A stretch of DNA of 64,000 nucleotides from Chryseobacterium sp. G0162 (GCF_003815715.1 NZ_CP033922.1:2324001-2388000), one strand, 5' to 3'; shown: positions 37,490 to 47,651, counted from the first letter of the stretch. A program made the numbers and translations. Notes: generated from the letters alone by a model not told the origin.

Positions 37490-38457
37490 TTAGTTATTAC
37501 AATTGGCAACAAACAGAGGTTTCCCTAACTTTTTTACAGCAACCCGAGGCTGTGAAGTGCCCGTAATTCTATCAAATTTCATCAATACATCATTATAATG
37601 ATAGTCTTTACTTTTAAAATTCAGTTGTTTGACTGGTACAGCAGGATTTACATATACATTCCTTAATTTGTCATATTTATAGTCATCAAATCTATTGTGC
37701 CGTTCATATCATCATTTGTATTATAGGAATTGTTCACCAACTTATAATCTGCGGCAAAAGCCATATTGAAAGATTGATTCAAAAATTCTAATTCTTTTTC
37801 ATTGGAAAACACCTCTTTAACAGAATGTTTTTTAATAACTTCATCTGAATCTCTATTCACATCTGACAACCCTTTTTTTGTAATTTTAAAAATAAAATCA
37901 TGGTGATATAAGCTATCCTGCATATGCTGAACAATAAAATCATTATAATCACCGGTTGAAAATTGATACATCAATTTTGGAATATCTGCCTCTATCCTAT
38001 TTTCAGAGTTTTTTTCTTCCAATAAGGTAATAGCAGAAAATTTTTCTTTGAAAATATGGACATTGGGATAATCCAGGCAGTTAGCTCCATTGTTGAAAAG
38101 AGATTGCATTTTGTTTGGAAATTCACCCACTACAATATTGCTATTTCCTATACCATCACCAGTAAAATTGACTCTCATTCCTTCTTTTATGTCAGGGTTT
38201 TTGCGGGCATACATATAAAATTTAGCTTCTGGATTTATAGGCTTCAGATAGAGAAGATCTTTTTCAACAGTCCATGTTCCTTTTATCAAGGTTGCATAGG
38301 CAATGATCACAAATGTTTTATTTTTATTAATAACGAAGGCCGCGCCCTTTGCTTTATACACCCCATCGATGTTTTCTTCATTTTTTTGAGCATATACCAA
38401 CACGGTACAGAATACCATCAAAGGCAAAAGCAGTTTATTAAGATTCAATTCCATCAT
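37490..38457 (-). pseudogene. Secreted hypothetical gene with a 3' frameshift
   Basis: Unknown exported protein. The preferred start MMELNLNKLLLPLMVFCTVLVYAQ gives a signal peptide, and the mature part begins NIDGVYKAKGAAFVINKNKTFVI. As given, the frame stops at 37663 after NTNDDMNGTIDLMTINMTN. One extra base near 37706-37712 (GATGATATG to GATGATTATG) would instead continue as DDYERHNRFDDYKYDKLRN, YVNPAVPVKQLNFKSKDYHY and on to VANCNN, stopping at 37490-37492. That adds ~70 coherent residues. It is the second single-base frameshift within 3 kb. Confidence 0.7.
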
Positions 38458-38837
38458 TAAACATTTTGATAAATATCGTAAAAATCTCACGGCAGAACTC
38501 TAAAAAATTTTCATAAAGGTGAATTTTCACTTGAATTGATCTAAAAAAATGATTGTAAACTAGACTTTTATAACCATACAAAGTATCATGAAATACATGG
38601 ATCTGATTCGTTTGGAAAGGGTAAAGCCTATGGTAGTTTTATGTGAATGATGAATAATGGCAGAACAATCTCCGGATTCTTGCAAATTTTAGTTGTTGGA
38701 TAAAGTATTATTTGATGATTTTTGCTTTATTCATAGAAGATATTATCAAACACGGCAAAAACACACTTCGGATAACTTATTAAAATAAAATACCTTACAA
38801 TAAAAAATGATTCATAATAACAAAAAAACATACTCAT

Positions 38838-38853
38838 TGTTTCATGTGAAACA
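38838..38853. promoter_or_regulatory. Candidate parS (ParB-binding) site
   Basis: TGTTTCATGTGAAACA matches the broadly conserved bacterial parS consensus TGTTTCACGTGAAACA at 15 of 16 positions; the mismatch is in the centre. A 16-mer this close is not expected by chance in 64 kb. It sits in gene-free DNA. Confidence 0.55.
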
Positions 38854-39059
38854 TAAAAAGTCTATTATTTCTCATTTCATCAGGCCATATTTCAATATCA
38901 TTGATAATCAAACAGAAACACAATATTATATAAAATCAAGTTCAAATAACAAAGTCTTTATCCCTACATACAAAGCAGATATATAGATAAATCTTTCAAT
39001 TTATAGCTGTTTTTTATAAGATACTCATCACAGAATTATAGATAATCTGTATCAAAATA

Positions 39060-39087
39060 AAATCGGCACAAATACATGTACCGATTT
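39060..39087 (-). terminator. Terminator of the T9SS cargo gene
   Basis: Stem AAATCGGTAC / GTGCCGATTT (one mismatch) on the minus strand, followed by TATTTTG, 39 nt past the stop. Confidence 0.75.
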
Positions 39088-39126
39088 AACCACTATTAAA
39101 AACTAACGAAAAGATTATTTAATCCT

Positions 39127-40089
39127 TTATTTTTTTATGAATTTATTTCTATAGACTTCTCCTTTACTACTTTTAGAAACGATGATATAATTTCCGGGAA
39201 CCAAATGGCTTACATCAATGGCTTGTCTGTATTGATGGTCATTTTTCTTCAAAATCAGTTTCCCGGACATATCCATAATGTTAATCTCTTTATATTCTTC
39301 TGATTCTTTGCCAATATAAAGGAACTGTGCTGTAGGATTGGGGTATATATTTAATTTATTTTCTTTAGGTTTTACTTCTCCTGTTCCTAATTTTCCACAG
39401 AACTCCCAATTACCATATTCTAATTTTACAAAGGCAAAAGGATCTAACATTTGGCATTGATTGGGACAATATTCTGTACAGGCATAGAAACCATATTCTC
39501 CAGGTTCAGAAGTGGTATAGCTATCCCCGGTCTGATTAGGAATTGCACAAGGATCTCCGGTAAATGGGGCCGTAGTTGTCGGAACACATTTGAACCATGT
39601 ATGAGGGCCATACACTACAGGAAATACATCATCAAACTTTACAGGAGCCTCATTGCATACATGGGCTATTCCACCATCTACAATCTCATAAGTTCCGGGA
39701 ACAAAGGTAGACATCATGGCAGGAAGACCATAAACATACCCATCTGCCATTACTGCAGGGCTTTCTTCAATACAATCTCCTTGTGTAACTTTTACTTTGA
39801 AATAATACAATTGATCATTCCCATTGATGGTTAACTGCTGTGATGTGGCTCCGGGAATGACTTCCCAAGGATTATTATTAGGACTTTGCCAGGTCCATTC
39901 CTGTTTGTACCACTGATAAGAAGAGTACGTCTGTGTAGTAGAAAGAATTTCATCTTCACTTTCACAAAACAGGATCTTATCTGCAAAGATAGCCCCCAGC
40001 CTTGGACTGGTAATGGTAGGGTTACACTGCGCCTTTACAATCAGAAGGTTAAATAATAAAAATGTTAAAAAAATCAGTTTTGTTTTCAT
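39127..40089 (-). CDS. Secreted protein with type IX secretion C-terminal sorting domain
   Basis: 320-aa protein with a signal peptide (MKTKLIFLTFLLFNLLIVKAQ). The Cys-rich body has Ig-like features (YSSYQWYKQEWTW...GATSQQLTINGNDQLYYFKVKVTQGDC). A typical T9SS type A sorting domain closes it: LNIYPNPTAQFLYIG, INIMDMSGKLILKK, VSHLVPGNYIIVSKSSKGEVYRNKFIKK. It is exported through the outer membrane and surface-attached or released. The start at 40089 is chosen because the signal peptide begins there; an extra MSIY lies upstream. Confidence 0.87.
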   Translation of the reverse strand: MKTKLIFLTFLLFNLLIVKAQCNPTITSPRLGAIFADKILFCESEDEILSTTQTYSSYQWYKQEWTWQSPNNNPWEVIPGATSQQLTINGNDQLYYFKVKVTQGDCIEESPAVMADGYVYGLPAMMSTFVPGTYEIVDGGIAHVCNEAPVKFDDVFPVVYGPHTWFKCVPTTTAPFTGDPCAIPNQTGDSYTTSEPGEYGFYACTEYCPNQCQMLDPFAFVKLEYGNWEFCGKLGTGEVKPKENKLNIYPNPTAQFLYIGKESEEYKEINIMDMSGKLILKKNDHQYRQAIDVSHLVPGNYIIVSKSSKGEVYRNKFIKK

Positions 40090-40134
40090 ATATATTGACA
40101 TTTAAGTTGATTTCTGTTTTAAAAGTCATCATCA

Positions 40135-41532
40135 TTAATCAATCAACAATCTGATCCCGAATTTCACATTAAAATGCAGGGGTTTTTCTTTATAAATGGT
40201 GTTGGGAGAATTCTCATCTTTGAAATGATAACCAATCCCCGGCTCCGCATAAATTCCTAGTCTATTAACCACTTTCACCTGGAGCCCTACTGCCGTATTC
40301 ACTGAAAATGACAGCGGTTTATGATCCAGATTTTCCTTAGAAGTCTCCTTTACTTCATCATGTACTACATAACTTGTTGTAATACTCCCTGCTATTGGTT
40401 TCTCTACCAGTGCACCTCCTGTAATATACCCTGTAAACCTTCCTTTCTGAATAACATTATAATTAACCTGAACAGGAATTCCGAGATAGTGAACTTTCTG
40501 CTCTCCTTTAATATAATTATCATTGCTTCCTGAATGAAGTTCTGAAGCCAGTTTGGTATAATTCAAACCTGTCCCAATTCCCCATCTTTTTCCCAGATTA
40601 TAATACACCGATAGCCCGAATGTTACCGGAACTTTATGTCTGATCCTGGCTTCTATCGGCTTACTTTGGTTGGCCAATAGTATTTGTGTCAAAGGATCAT
40701 CTACATACTCGGAAGCGCTCCATACCTGCTCAAAATTCATTGGTTTTCCGCTGACAGAAGCATAACCATGAAACTGCTGCTCTGCAGAATTGGAGGAGGC
40801 ATTCCCTGTAAGCATACTGAGCATCCATTTCCTCTCAGAACGAGCCTTTATATTCTTCACTTTAGCATTATCTGCATATTTTTCAGACAGCTCATTTTCC
40901 ACCTTATTTATTTCTTTTTCAGCCTCTTTATACTCTAGTTTATCATTCGCCAGAGGCATTTCCTGCGGTTTATTATCATAAATGGATACTGATTCCTTTG
41001 TTACAGGTATTTTGATAATAACCTGATTATTTCCTTGATTTTCAGCGCCTCTTTTCCCTTTCTCTTCAGCCTTTGTGTATTTTATATTTTTGACAGGAGA
41101 ATCTATTGTATTAAAATCATTTTGTGCTAAAGAAAAATCCGCCTTTGATTTCTCCTCAATCTTTATATTCTCCTGCTGTTGTTCATTTTTCAAAGGCAGC
41201 TTTCTATCTGTTTCTTTATGAGGATCTGACAAATTTTGTGTAAGTTTTTTTTGATTTTCTTCCGGCCACATCTTTATCATCATAAAAATCAGAACAGCTG
41301 CTGCAGCTACACTTCCGATATGATAAAGCCAGATTGTACTTCCAACACCTCCTCTATCGGTCTTCTTTTCTTCATTTTCAGTGTCGGTTGCAGGAATAAT
41401 TCCTGTCACCAGCTTATTTTCCTCTTCTCCTGAGAACAATTCATCCTTGATGTCATCCCACAATCCTTCCGGAACCTCTTCTTCATGGTTCTCCATTCTG
41501 CTTCGCAGGTTATTGAGCCATTCGTTATTCAT
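40135..41532 (-). CDS. Membrane-anchored beta-barrel-like protein partnered with an ECF sigma factor
   Basis: 465 aa in three parts. A cytoplasmic N-terminus resembles anti-sigma regions (MNNEWLNNLRSRMENHEEEVPEGLWDDIKDELF). One membrane helix follows (about 66-89), then a Lys/Glu-rich linker (about 90-240). The C-terminal domain (about 290-465) has the alternating strands of PorT/outer-membrane barrels and ends FNVKFGIRLLID. Its start overlaps the sigma factor gene by 8 bp. It is probably an anti-sigma or trans-envelope regulator, an inference from context. Confidence 0.72.
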   Translation of the reverse strand: MNNEWLNNLRSRMENHEEEVPEGLWDDIKDELFSGEEENKLVTGIIPATDTENEEKKTDRGGVGSTIWLYHIGSVAAAAVLIFMMIKMWPEENQKKLTQNLSDPHKETDRKLPLKNEQQQENIKIEEKSKADFSLAQNDFNTIDSPVKNIKYTKAEEKGKRGAENQGNNQVIIKIPVTKESVSIYDNKPQEMPLANDKLEYKEAEKEINKVENELSEKYADNAKVKNIKARSERKWMLSMLTGNASSNSAEQQFHGYASVSGKPMNFEQVWSASEYVDDPLTQILLANQSKPIEARIRHKVPVTFGLSVYYNLGKRWGIGTGLNYTKLASELHSGSNDNYIKGEQKVHYLGIPVQVNYNVIQKGRFTGYITGGALVEKPIAGSITTSYVVHDEVKETSKENLDHKPLSFSVNTAVGLQVKVVNRLGIYAEPGIGYHFKDENSPNTIYKEKPLHFNVKFGIRLLID

Positions 41533-42091
41533 ATTGTGCTTTTTTTGACATTTTAAATTCCTTTACTTTCTGAACCAACAGCCCTTTTGCACGGTGAAAC
41601 TGTGATGCTGAAGAATTTTCTGCAATTCCCAGCAACAATGCAATTTCTTTATGACTTTTCTTTTCAAACACGTATAGGTTGAAAACAGTTCTATATCCAT
41701 CTGGAAGAGAATGAATTAACTTCATAATGTCTTCTTTCGGAATTTCCTCAAAATCAGGTTCTTCTTCATTGGGAAGATCAGGAAGCTCCTCTACTTCAAC
41801 GGAAGATTTAAAGTCTCCTTTCTGCCTGATATGCTTCAGAGATTCATTTACGGTAATACGGGTAGTCCATGCTCTAAGAGAACCATCACCTCTATATTCA
41901 AATGATTCTATGGAGCGAAACATTTTGATAAAACTGTTCTGAAGGACATCATGCACATCTTCTTTTTCTGTTATATACCGGGAGCACACATAGGACAGAT
42001 TACCTGAATAAGCTCCAAAAAGCTCCTTCCAGGCGGTTTCCTCCTTCTGCAGAAGGCGGTTTACCAACATCTGTTCTTTACTTTCTCCCAT
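41525..42091 (-). CDS. ECF-type RNA polymerase sigma factor
   Basis: 188-aa sigma-70 family protein with region 2 (CSRYITEKEDVHDVLQNSFIKMFRSIESFEY...LRAWTTRITVNESLKHIRQK) and region 4 (IMKLIHSLPDGYRTVFNLYVFEKKSHKEIALLLGIAENSSASQFHRAKGLL). It redirects RNA polymerase to a small regulon, and its activity is probably controlled by the overlapping downstream membrane protein. The ~95 bp upstream separates it from a DUF4840-like lipoprotein gene in the same orientation. Confidence 0.9.
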   Translation of the reverse strand: MGESKEQMLVNRLLQKEETAWKELFGAYSGNLSYVCSRYITEKEDVHDVLQNSFIKMFRSIESFEYRGDGSLRAWTTRITVNESLKHIRQKGDFKSSVEVEELPDLPNEEEPDFEEIPKEDIMKLIHSLPDGYRTVFNLYVFEKKSHKEIALLLGIAENSSASQFHRAKGLLVQKVKEFKMSKKAQYE

Positions 42092-42185
42092 GTACTGCTC
42101 CAGTATACGATATTTTGATTAAAATTTTAAAGCTAAAATAGATTGCATCGTATAAATACAATCTATTTATAGTAATAACCGTTAA

Positions 42186-42779
42186 TTAATATTTTACACA
42201 GAACGGAAAATTATAATTAATAGCTTCATAAGGGGCAAGTACTGTACCGTCTACGGTAATTTTCTCTGCTGTTAAAGCAAATCGCAGTGAGCCATCCATT
42301 CCCACATAAAACCCTTTCTGCTTTGCATTCAATACCACTTCTGTCTTTTTGTTCACACCATCTACAGGAATCAGAATCATCAATGGTTTAGGGCTCAAGG
42401 ATAATTCAATCACATTATTGCCTGCATTTATAGACGCTGTATATTTAATATCATATTTTACCTTTCCTACTGCTTTAATCGCTGCTTCTGCTTTTAACGG
42501 ATCTTTCACCACTGTTTTCACAATTTCATCCACCGGAAATTCTGAAAACATAATCGTATCTTTTTTTGCTTTAAAATTTTTTATTTTTTCTGACTTGCTA
42601 TCTCCTTGTATGGTAATAAGTCTTCCTTTATAATTTCCATTCACATCTTCCAGTTTTACGGGTCTTATTTCCGGACCATCAACACTGCATGAATACAAAG
42701 AAAATCCTGTTAATACGATTAAAATAGCTGTTAAAAATTGAGTTACTGTAAATTTTTTCATTCCATTATTTTTTTTCAT
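42186..42779 (-). CDS. DUF4840-like lipoprotein
   Basis: 197-aa predicted lipoprotein with lipobox LYSC near residue 31. The body opens EIRPVKLEDVNGNYKGRLITIQG and ends with beta segments (VVLNAKQKGFYVGMDGSLRFALTAEKITVDG). The pattern fits DUF4840, of unknown function. MKKFTVTQF at residue 7 is an alternative start. It may be a target of the sigma factor encoded next, but no promoter evidence was seen. Confidence 0.68.
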   Translation of the reverse strand: MKKNNGMKKFTVTQFLTAILIVLTGFSLYSCSVDGPEIRPVKLEDVNGNYKGRLITIQGDSKSEKIKNFKAKKDTIMFSEFPVDEIVKTVVKDPLKAEAAIKAVGKVKYDIKYTASINAGNNVIELSLSPKPLMILIPVDGVNKKTEVVLNAKQKGFYVGMDGSLRFALTAEKITVDGTVLAPYEAINYNFPFCVKY

Positions 42780-43010
42780 TAAACATTAATTATTTTGAGT
42801 ACTCATTGATATAAATCTCATTTCCCGGAAATCTTGCATGTTTTTTTCAAAAACTATCAAATTTTTACGTAACTCATTGATTTCATGAATAAAAAAAATC
42901 AATTCAAATGATTAGTTTTTCAATAAAAAATGATAATTATTCTGGAATTCATATTGTCATGTTTAGGTTTTCGATCCACTTATCCCTTTAGTATATGATC
43001 TCTGTAATCA

Positions 43011-43044
43011 AAAAAGGAAGCTACATTGTGTAACTTCCTTTCCT
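43011..43044 (-). terminator. Terminator of the RND efflux operon
   Basis: Stem AAGGAAGTTAC / GTAGCTTCCTT (one mismatch) followed by a T-run on the minus strand, ~20 nt past the last gene. Confidence 0.75.
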
Positions 43045-43061
43045 ATGTTTTCATCTGCATT

Positions 43062-44477
43062 TTACTCTACACCACCACCTAGGGCACGGTATAGATCTAC
43101 CTCAGCATTTAATCTTTCCAACGTTACGTTGATCGCTTCCAGATCGTTCTGAAGCTTATTATTCTGAGCTGTAATCACTTCAAGATAGGTTGCCATTCCG
43201 CTTTTATACAGCTTCAGCGCATCGCCGATTCCTTTATCTAAAATGGCTGTTCTCTGTTCTAAAAGCTGTAATCTTTCTGAAGTGCCCTGGGATTTCGCCA
43301 TGGCATCAGAAACTTCTCCAACAGCCGTCATTACTGACTGTTTAAAGTTGATTGCTGCTTTTTCCTGTTCAATTAATGCCGTTTCATAAGCTGTTTTCAG
43401 TTGTTTTTTCTGAAAAATTGGTGCTGCCAGGTTCGCCGCAATTGCTTTAGTAATAGAACCCGGAATATCAAACCATGAACTGAATTTATTTGAATTTACC
43501 CCAATCTGCGGACTCAAACTAATGCTTGGGTACATCGCTGCTTTTGCCAATCCTGTTTTTGAATTCAGGCTTATCACATTAAATTCAGCCATCTTAAGAT
43601 CCGGTCTGCGGCTTAATAATTGTGCAGGAAGTCCTTCTGAAAGCTTATTTCCCGGGATCATCATTTTCAAATCTCCTGATCTTTCAATCTTCGCTGGATA
43701 CTCTCCACAAAGAATACTCAAAGCATTCTCCTGAATGGATATATTCTGTTTGGCTAAAGGAATCAAAAGTTCTGCTGTTTTCTTCTGCGCTTCTGATTGC
43801 TGTACCGCTAATGAGTTGATCTGTCCTGCCTTAAACTGAAGATCCATCATTTTCAGGGTATTATTACTTAATTCAATATTCTGCTCCGCGATTTTCATCT
43901 GCTCATCTAAACTTATCAGATTATAATACGCCTGGGCCACCTGAACAATAATTCTGCTTTTTACAGCATTTAAATTTTCTTTTTGAGCAAAGTATTCCGC
44001 TGCCGCCGATTCTTTCTGCATTTTCGCTTTTCCCCAGATATCAACCTCCCATGAAAGTCTCAGATTGGCACTGAAATCATCCATGTGCGTTGTTCCTACA
44101 AACTGCTCATTAAGCGATCCGTTAAGTGTATTTTTAGAAGCCCAGCTTCTGTTGGCTCCGGCATTGAGATCCAATGTTGGAAGAAGAGATAACTTCGCTT
44201 GCTTATACATCAGATCAAGCTGTTCTATATTTTTCAGCGCAACGTTTACTTCATTATTTCTTGTTAAAGCTTTATCTATTAAACCAATCAGTTTAGGATC
44301 TTTGAAGAACGTTTTCCACGGTAGCACTACAGTATCTCCTGTTACCTGCATAGATTCTTTGTAGGATTCCGGCACCTGAAGCTCTGTTCTTGCATAAGGT
44401 TTCCCTACAGTGCAGGACACCAGTATCGCTGCCATTGCCCCTGAAATAAGGAAATTCTTTATATTAAATATTCTCAT
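43062..44477 (-). CDS. Outer-membrane factor of RND efflux system (TolC/OprM family)
   Basis: 471-aa outer-membrane channel lipoprotein (ILVSCTVG lipobox near residue 22). It has two OEP repeats of long amphipathic helices; RPDLKMAEFNVISLNSKTGLAKAAMYPSISLSPQIG is the family marker. The C-terminus NNKLQNDLEAINVTLERLNAEVDLYRALGGG is standard. It docks to the adaptor/pump to export drugs or other substrates across the outer membrane. It is the last gene of the operon and overlaps the pump gene by 14 bp. Confidence 0.92.
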   Translation of the reverse strand: MRIFNIKNFLISGAMAAILVSCTVGKPYARTELQVPESYKESMQVTGDTVVLPWKTFFKDPKLIGLIDKALTRNNEVNVALKNIEQLDLMYKQAKLSLLPTLDLNAGANRSWASKNTLNGSLNEQFVGTTHMDDFSANLRLSWEVDIWGKAKMQKESAAAEYFAQKENLNAVKSRIIVQVAQAYYNLISLDEQMKIAEQNIELSNNTLKMMDLQFKAGQINSLAVQQSEAQKKTAELLIPLAKQNISIQENALSILCGEYPAKIERSGDLKMMIPGNKLSEGLPAQLLSRRPDLKMAEFNVISLNSKTGLAKAAMYPSISLSPQIGVNSNKFSSWFDIPGSITKAIAANLAAPIFQKKQLKTAYETALIEQEKAAINFKQSVMTAVGEVSDAMAKSQGTSERLQLLEQRTAILDKGIGDALKLYKSGMATYLEVITAQNNKLQNDLEAINVTLERLNAEVDLYRALGGGVE

Positions 44478-47400
44478 TTGTCAATTGATTTTGGATTATG
44501 GGATACTTCTTTTTAGATGAAAATTTCTCATCCAGATATTGGAAAAACATATACAGGATAGGAATTACAAATACCCCTAACACCACTCCACTCAGCATTC
44601 CTATGGCCGCACTCACACTGATAGATTTATTTCCTGAAGCCATTCCTCCTGTAGAGATCATTAATGGAATCATCCCCACAATAAAGGCTAATGATGTCAT
44701 AATGATCGGACGTAATCTTGCCTTCGCTCCTTCCAATGCAGAATCCAGAATGGAAAGCCCCGTTTTTCTCCTCTGGACAGCAAACTCCACAATAAGAATT
44801 GCATTTTTAGCCAGCAATCCGATAAGCATAATCAATCCTACCTGTACATAGATATTATTATCCAATCCAATAGCTTTGATTCCAAGGAATGCTCCTACAA
44901 TTCCCGTTGGGATAGAAAGCATTACTGCCAATGGAAGGATGTAACTTTCATATTGTGCTGCAAGAAGCAGATATACGAACAGTAAACATAATCCGAGGAT
45001 TACAGCCGTCTGGTTTCCTGCTGATTTTTCTTCTAAACTTAATCCGGTCCATTCATAACTATAATCAGAAGGAAGTTTATTCAAGGTTGGTTCAATTTTA
45101 TCCATCAAAGCTCCGTTACTGATCCCTGGTTTTGGTACCACATTAATGTTCAATGAATTATATAGGTTATAACGTTGAACGGATTCCGGACCATAGACTT
45201 TTTTCAAGGTGATTAAGGTATTGGCAGGAACCATTTCTCCTTTATTATTTTTCACGAAAATATCATTAAACGCCTGTTCATCCATTCTAAAAACACCATC
45301 AGCCTTGATATTTACTCTGTAAAATTTTCCAAATCTTGAGAAGTTCTGAGACTGATCTCCTGAGAAATACGTCTGAATAGATCCTAATAAATTAGCGATA
45401 CTTACTCCTAACTGTTTGGCTTTATCTTCGTTTACTTCAAGTTCAAGCTGTGGATAATCTGCTCTGAACATCGTGTAGGCATAAGCTACTTCCGGTACCT
45501 GCATCAATTGTCCGATCACATCATCTGCTTTTGCCTTAAGAACCTGTGGATCTCTACCCATACGGTCCTGAAGAACGATCTCTGCATCATTCGTTACTCC
45601 ATATCCTTCAACCGGAGGCATTCTGAAGCTCATTACACTTCCTTCTTTGATAACAGACAGCTTATCATTAACGATATTCATGATTTCATCAATATCCTGA
45701 ACGGCTCCCCTTTCTTTCTTAGGTTTTAATTTCACAAACCCCATGGCATAAGCTGGTCCGGCACTGTTACTTAACAAGTTAAATCCTGTAATGGAAGTAT
45801 TCTCCTGAACAGCATCTACCGTTTTTAAAATGGAATTGATCTTATTGGAAACTTCTGTAGTTTTTGTCAATCCGGTTCCCGGAGGCATGCTCAATGAATA
45901 AATAAAGAATCCGTCATCTTCCATTGGAACAAAACTCTTGGTAGTACTTGTCATCAACCATGCCGAAAGTCCTATAATTCCGGCTACTAATCCTGCTGCA
46001 ATCCATTTACGACCAATTAAAAATCTTACACCTTTTGCATAACGTTCTGTCATATTATTGAAGCCTGCATTAAAAGCAACGGCGAATCTTTGTCCGAAGC
46101 CTTTTTTCTTTCCGCCTTCTTCTGCATGGTGGTTTTTCAAAAATACCGCACATAAGGCTGGTGTTAAAGTAAGAGCGTTTACCGCCGAGATAATAATCGC
46201 AATCGCTAAAGTATAGGCAAACTGCTTATAGAATAACCCGGCAGAACCTGACATAAACCCAATGGGAATAAACACCGCAGACATCACCAATGTAATGGAA
46301 ATAACAGCCCCTGTAATTTCACCCATCGCTTTGTGTGTAGCATCTCTTCCTGAAAGGTCTGTCCCTTCCATATTACTGTGAACCGCCTCTACAACGACAA
46401 TTGCATCATCTACGACAATACCGATCGCCAGTACAAGAGCGAACAATGTCAATACGTTAATTGTAAATCCTAATACCAAGAGGAAGAAAAAAGTACCGAT
46501 AATGGCTACCGGAACCGCAATCGCCGGAATAATGGTAGACCTGAAATCCTGTAAGAAAATAAATACAACAATAAACACAAGGATAAATGCTTCTATCAGG
46601 GTAGATTTCACCTGTCCTGTTGCTTCATCCAATCTTTCCTTGGTACTCATTACCTTGGTATATTTAATACCTGGAGGGAAGGATTTTGAAAGCTGGTCAA
46701 TCGCTTTATTGACTCCTATTTCAATTTCATTGGCATTAGACCCTGTGGTCTGCATAATGGCTACGGTAACCGCATTTTTACCATTGGAAAGGTTATCTCC
46801 ACTGTTATTAATGGAACCAAATTCTACCCTGGCAACATCTTTAAGCCTGATTACATTGGTTCCATCATTTTTAACCACGATATTTTCGTATTGTTCCGGC
46901 TTATTCTTCTTTCCTTTGTATCGGATCACATATTCCAATGCAGCATCTGATTCTTCCCCCAATTTACCAGGAGCAGATTCTAAACTGTGATCGGCAATTG
47001 CATTCGAAACATCCGTTGGTTCCAATCCATAAGATGCCATTTTCTGAGGGTTCAGCCAGATTCTCATGGAATAATCTTTAATTCCAAAAATCTGTGCTTG
47101 TCCTACTCCTTTTACCCTTTTAATTTGTGGGATAAGGTTGATGTTGGCAAAGTTCTGCAGGAAAGTTTCATCATATTGTTTATTATCTTCAGTATAAATA
47201 TTGAAAATCAATACCATACTATTCTGTTGCTTTGAGGTCGTTAATCCCATTCTTACCACTTCCTGAGGTAATATCGGTGTGGCCTGCTGTACTCTGTTCT
47301 GTACATTTACCGCCGCCTGGTCGGCATTTACTCCCTGCTTAAATATTACAGAAATGGTAAATGTTCCGTCATTACTTGCCGTAGACTTCATGTAGCTCAT

Positions 47401-47622
47401 GTCTTCTACCCCGTTGATCTGCTCTTCCAAAGGGGTTACCACAGAACGGATTACCGTTTCACTGTTTCCTCCTGGGTACGAACCTGAAACGGTAATGGTG
47501 GGTGGAGAAATGTCCGGGAACCTGGTCACTGCCAGCTGGTTTAACCCGATGATCCCTAAAATGACAATGATAAGGGATATTACCGTCGCCAGTACCGGAC
47601 GGTCTATTATCTTTTTTAACAT
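44464..47622 (-). CDS. RND efflux pump inner-membrane transporter (AcrB/HAE1 type)
   Basis: 1052-aa proton-driven exporter with 12 membrane helices and two large periplasmic loops. The proton-relay motif VLAIGIVVDDAIVVVEAV has the paired Asp in helix 4. PDISPPTITVSGSYPGG, NVQNRVQQATPILPQEV and GLIMLIGLLAKNAILIVEFA are all HAE1-type. Substrates cannot be predicted. It lies between adaptor (29 bp) and channel genes. Confidence 0.95.
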   Translation of the reverse strand: MLKKIIDRPVLATVISLIIVILGIIGLNQLAVTRFPDISPPTITVSGSYPGGNSETVIRSVVTPLEEQINGVEDMSYMKSTASNDGTFTISVIFKQGVNADQAAVNVQNRVQQATPILPQEVVRMGLTTSKQQNSMVLIFNIYTEDNKQYDETFLQNFANINLIPQIKRVKGVGQAQIFGIKDYSMRIWLNPQKMASYGLEPTDVSNAIADHSLESAPGKLGEESDAALEYVIRYKGKKNKPEQYENIVVKNDGTNVIRLKDVARVEFGSINNSGDNLSNGKNAVTVAIMQTTGSNANEIEIGVNKAIDQLSKSFPPGIKYTKVMSTKERLDEATGQVKSTLIEAFILVFIVVFIFLQDFRSTIIPAIAVPVAIIGTFFFLLVLGFTINVLTLFALVLAIGIVVDDAIVVVEAVHSNMEGTDLSGRDATHKAMGEITGAVISITLVMSAVFIPIGFMSGSAGLFYKQFAYTLAIAIIISAVNALTLTPALCAVFLKNHHAEEGGKKKGFGQRFAVAFNAGFNNMTERYAKGVRFLIGRKWIAAGLVAGIIGLSAWLMTSTTKSFVPMEDDGFFIYSLSMPPGTGLTKTTEVSNKINSILKTVDAVQENTSITGFNLLSNSAGPAYAMGFVKLKPKKERGAVQDIDEIMNIVNDKLSVIKEGSVMSFRMPPVEGYGVTNDAEIVLQDRMGRDPQVLKAKADDVIGQLMQVPEVAYAYTMFRADYPQLELEVNEDKAKQLGVSIANLLGSIQTYFSGDQSQNFSRFGKFYRVNIKADGVFRMDEQAFNDIFVKNNKGEMVPANTLITLKKVYGPESVQRYNLYNSLNINVVPKPGISNGALMDKIEPTLNKLPSDYSYEWTGLSLEEKSAGNQTAVILGLCLLFVYLLLAAQYESYILPLAVMLSIPTGIVGAFLGIKAIGLDNNIYVQVGLIMLIGLLAKNAILIVEFAVQRRKTGLSILDSALEGAKARLRPIIMTSLAFIVGMIPLMISTGGMASGNKSISVSAAIGMLSGVVLGVFVIPILYMFFQYLDEKFSSKKKYPIIQNQLTNENI

Positions 47623-47651
47623 TTTCGAATTTTCTAAGAATGATTATAAAA

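Larger units (their letters stand above)
38491..39126. other. 636-bp gene-free region with a parS-like site
   Basis: Very A/T-rich and without a supportable gene on either strand. It holds the parS-like 16-mer at 38838-38853 and, at its right end, the terminator of the T9SS cargo gene (39060-39087). Remnants of older genes cannot be excluded. Confidence 0.6.
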
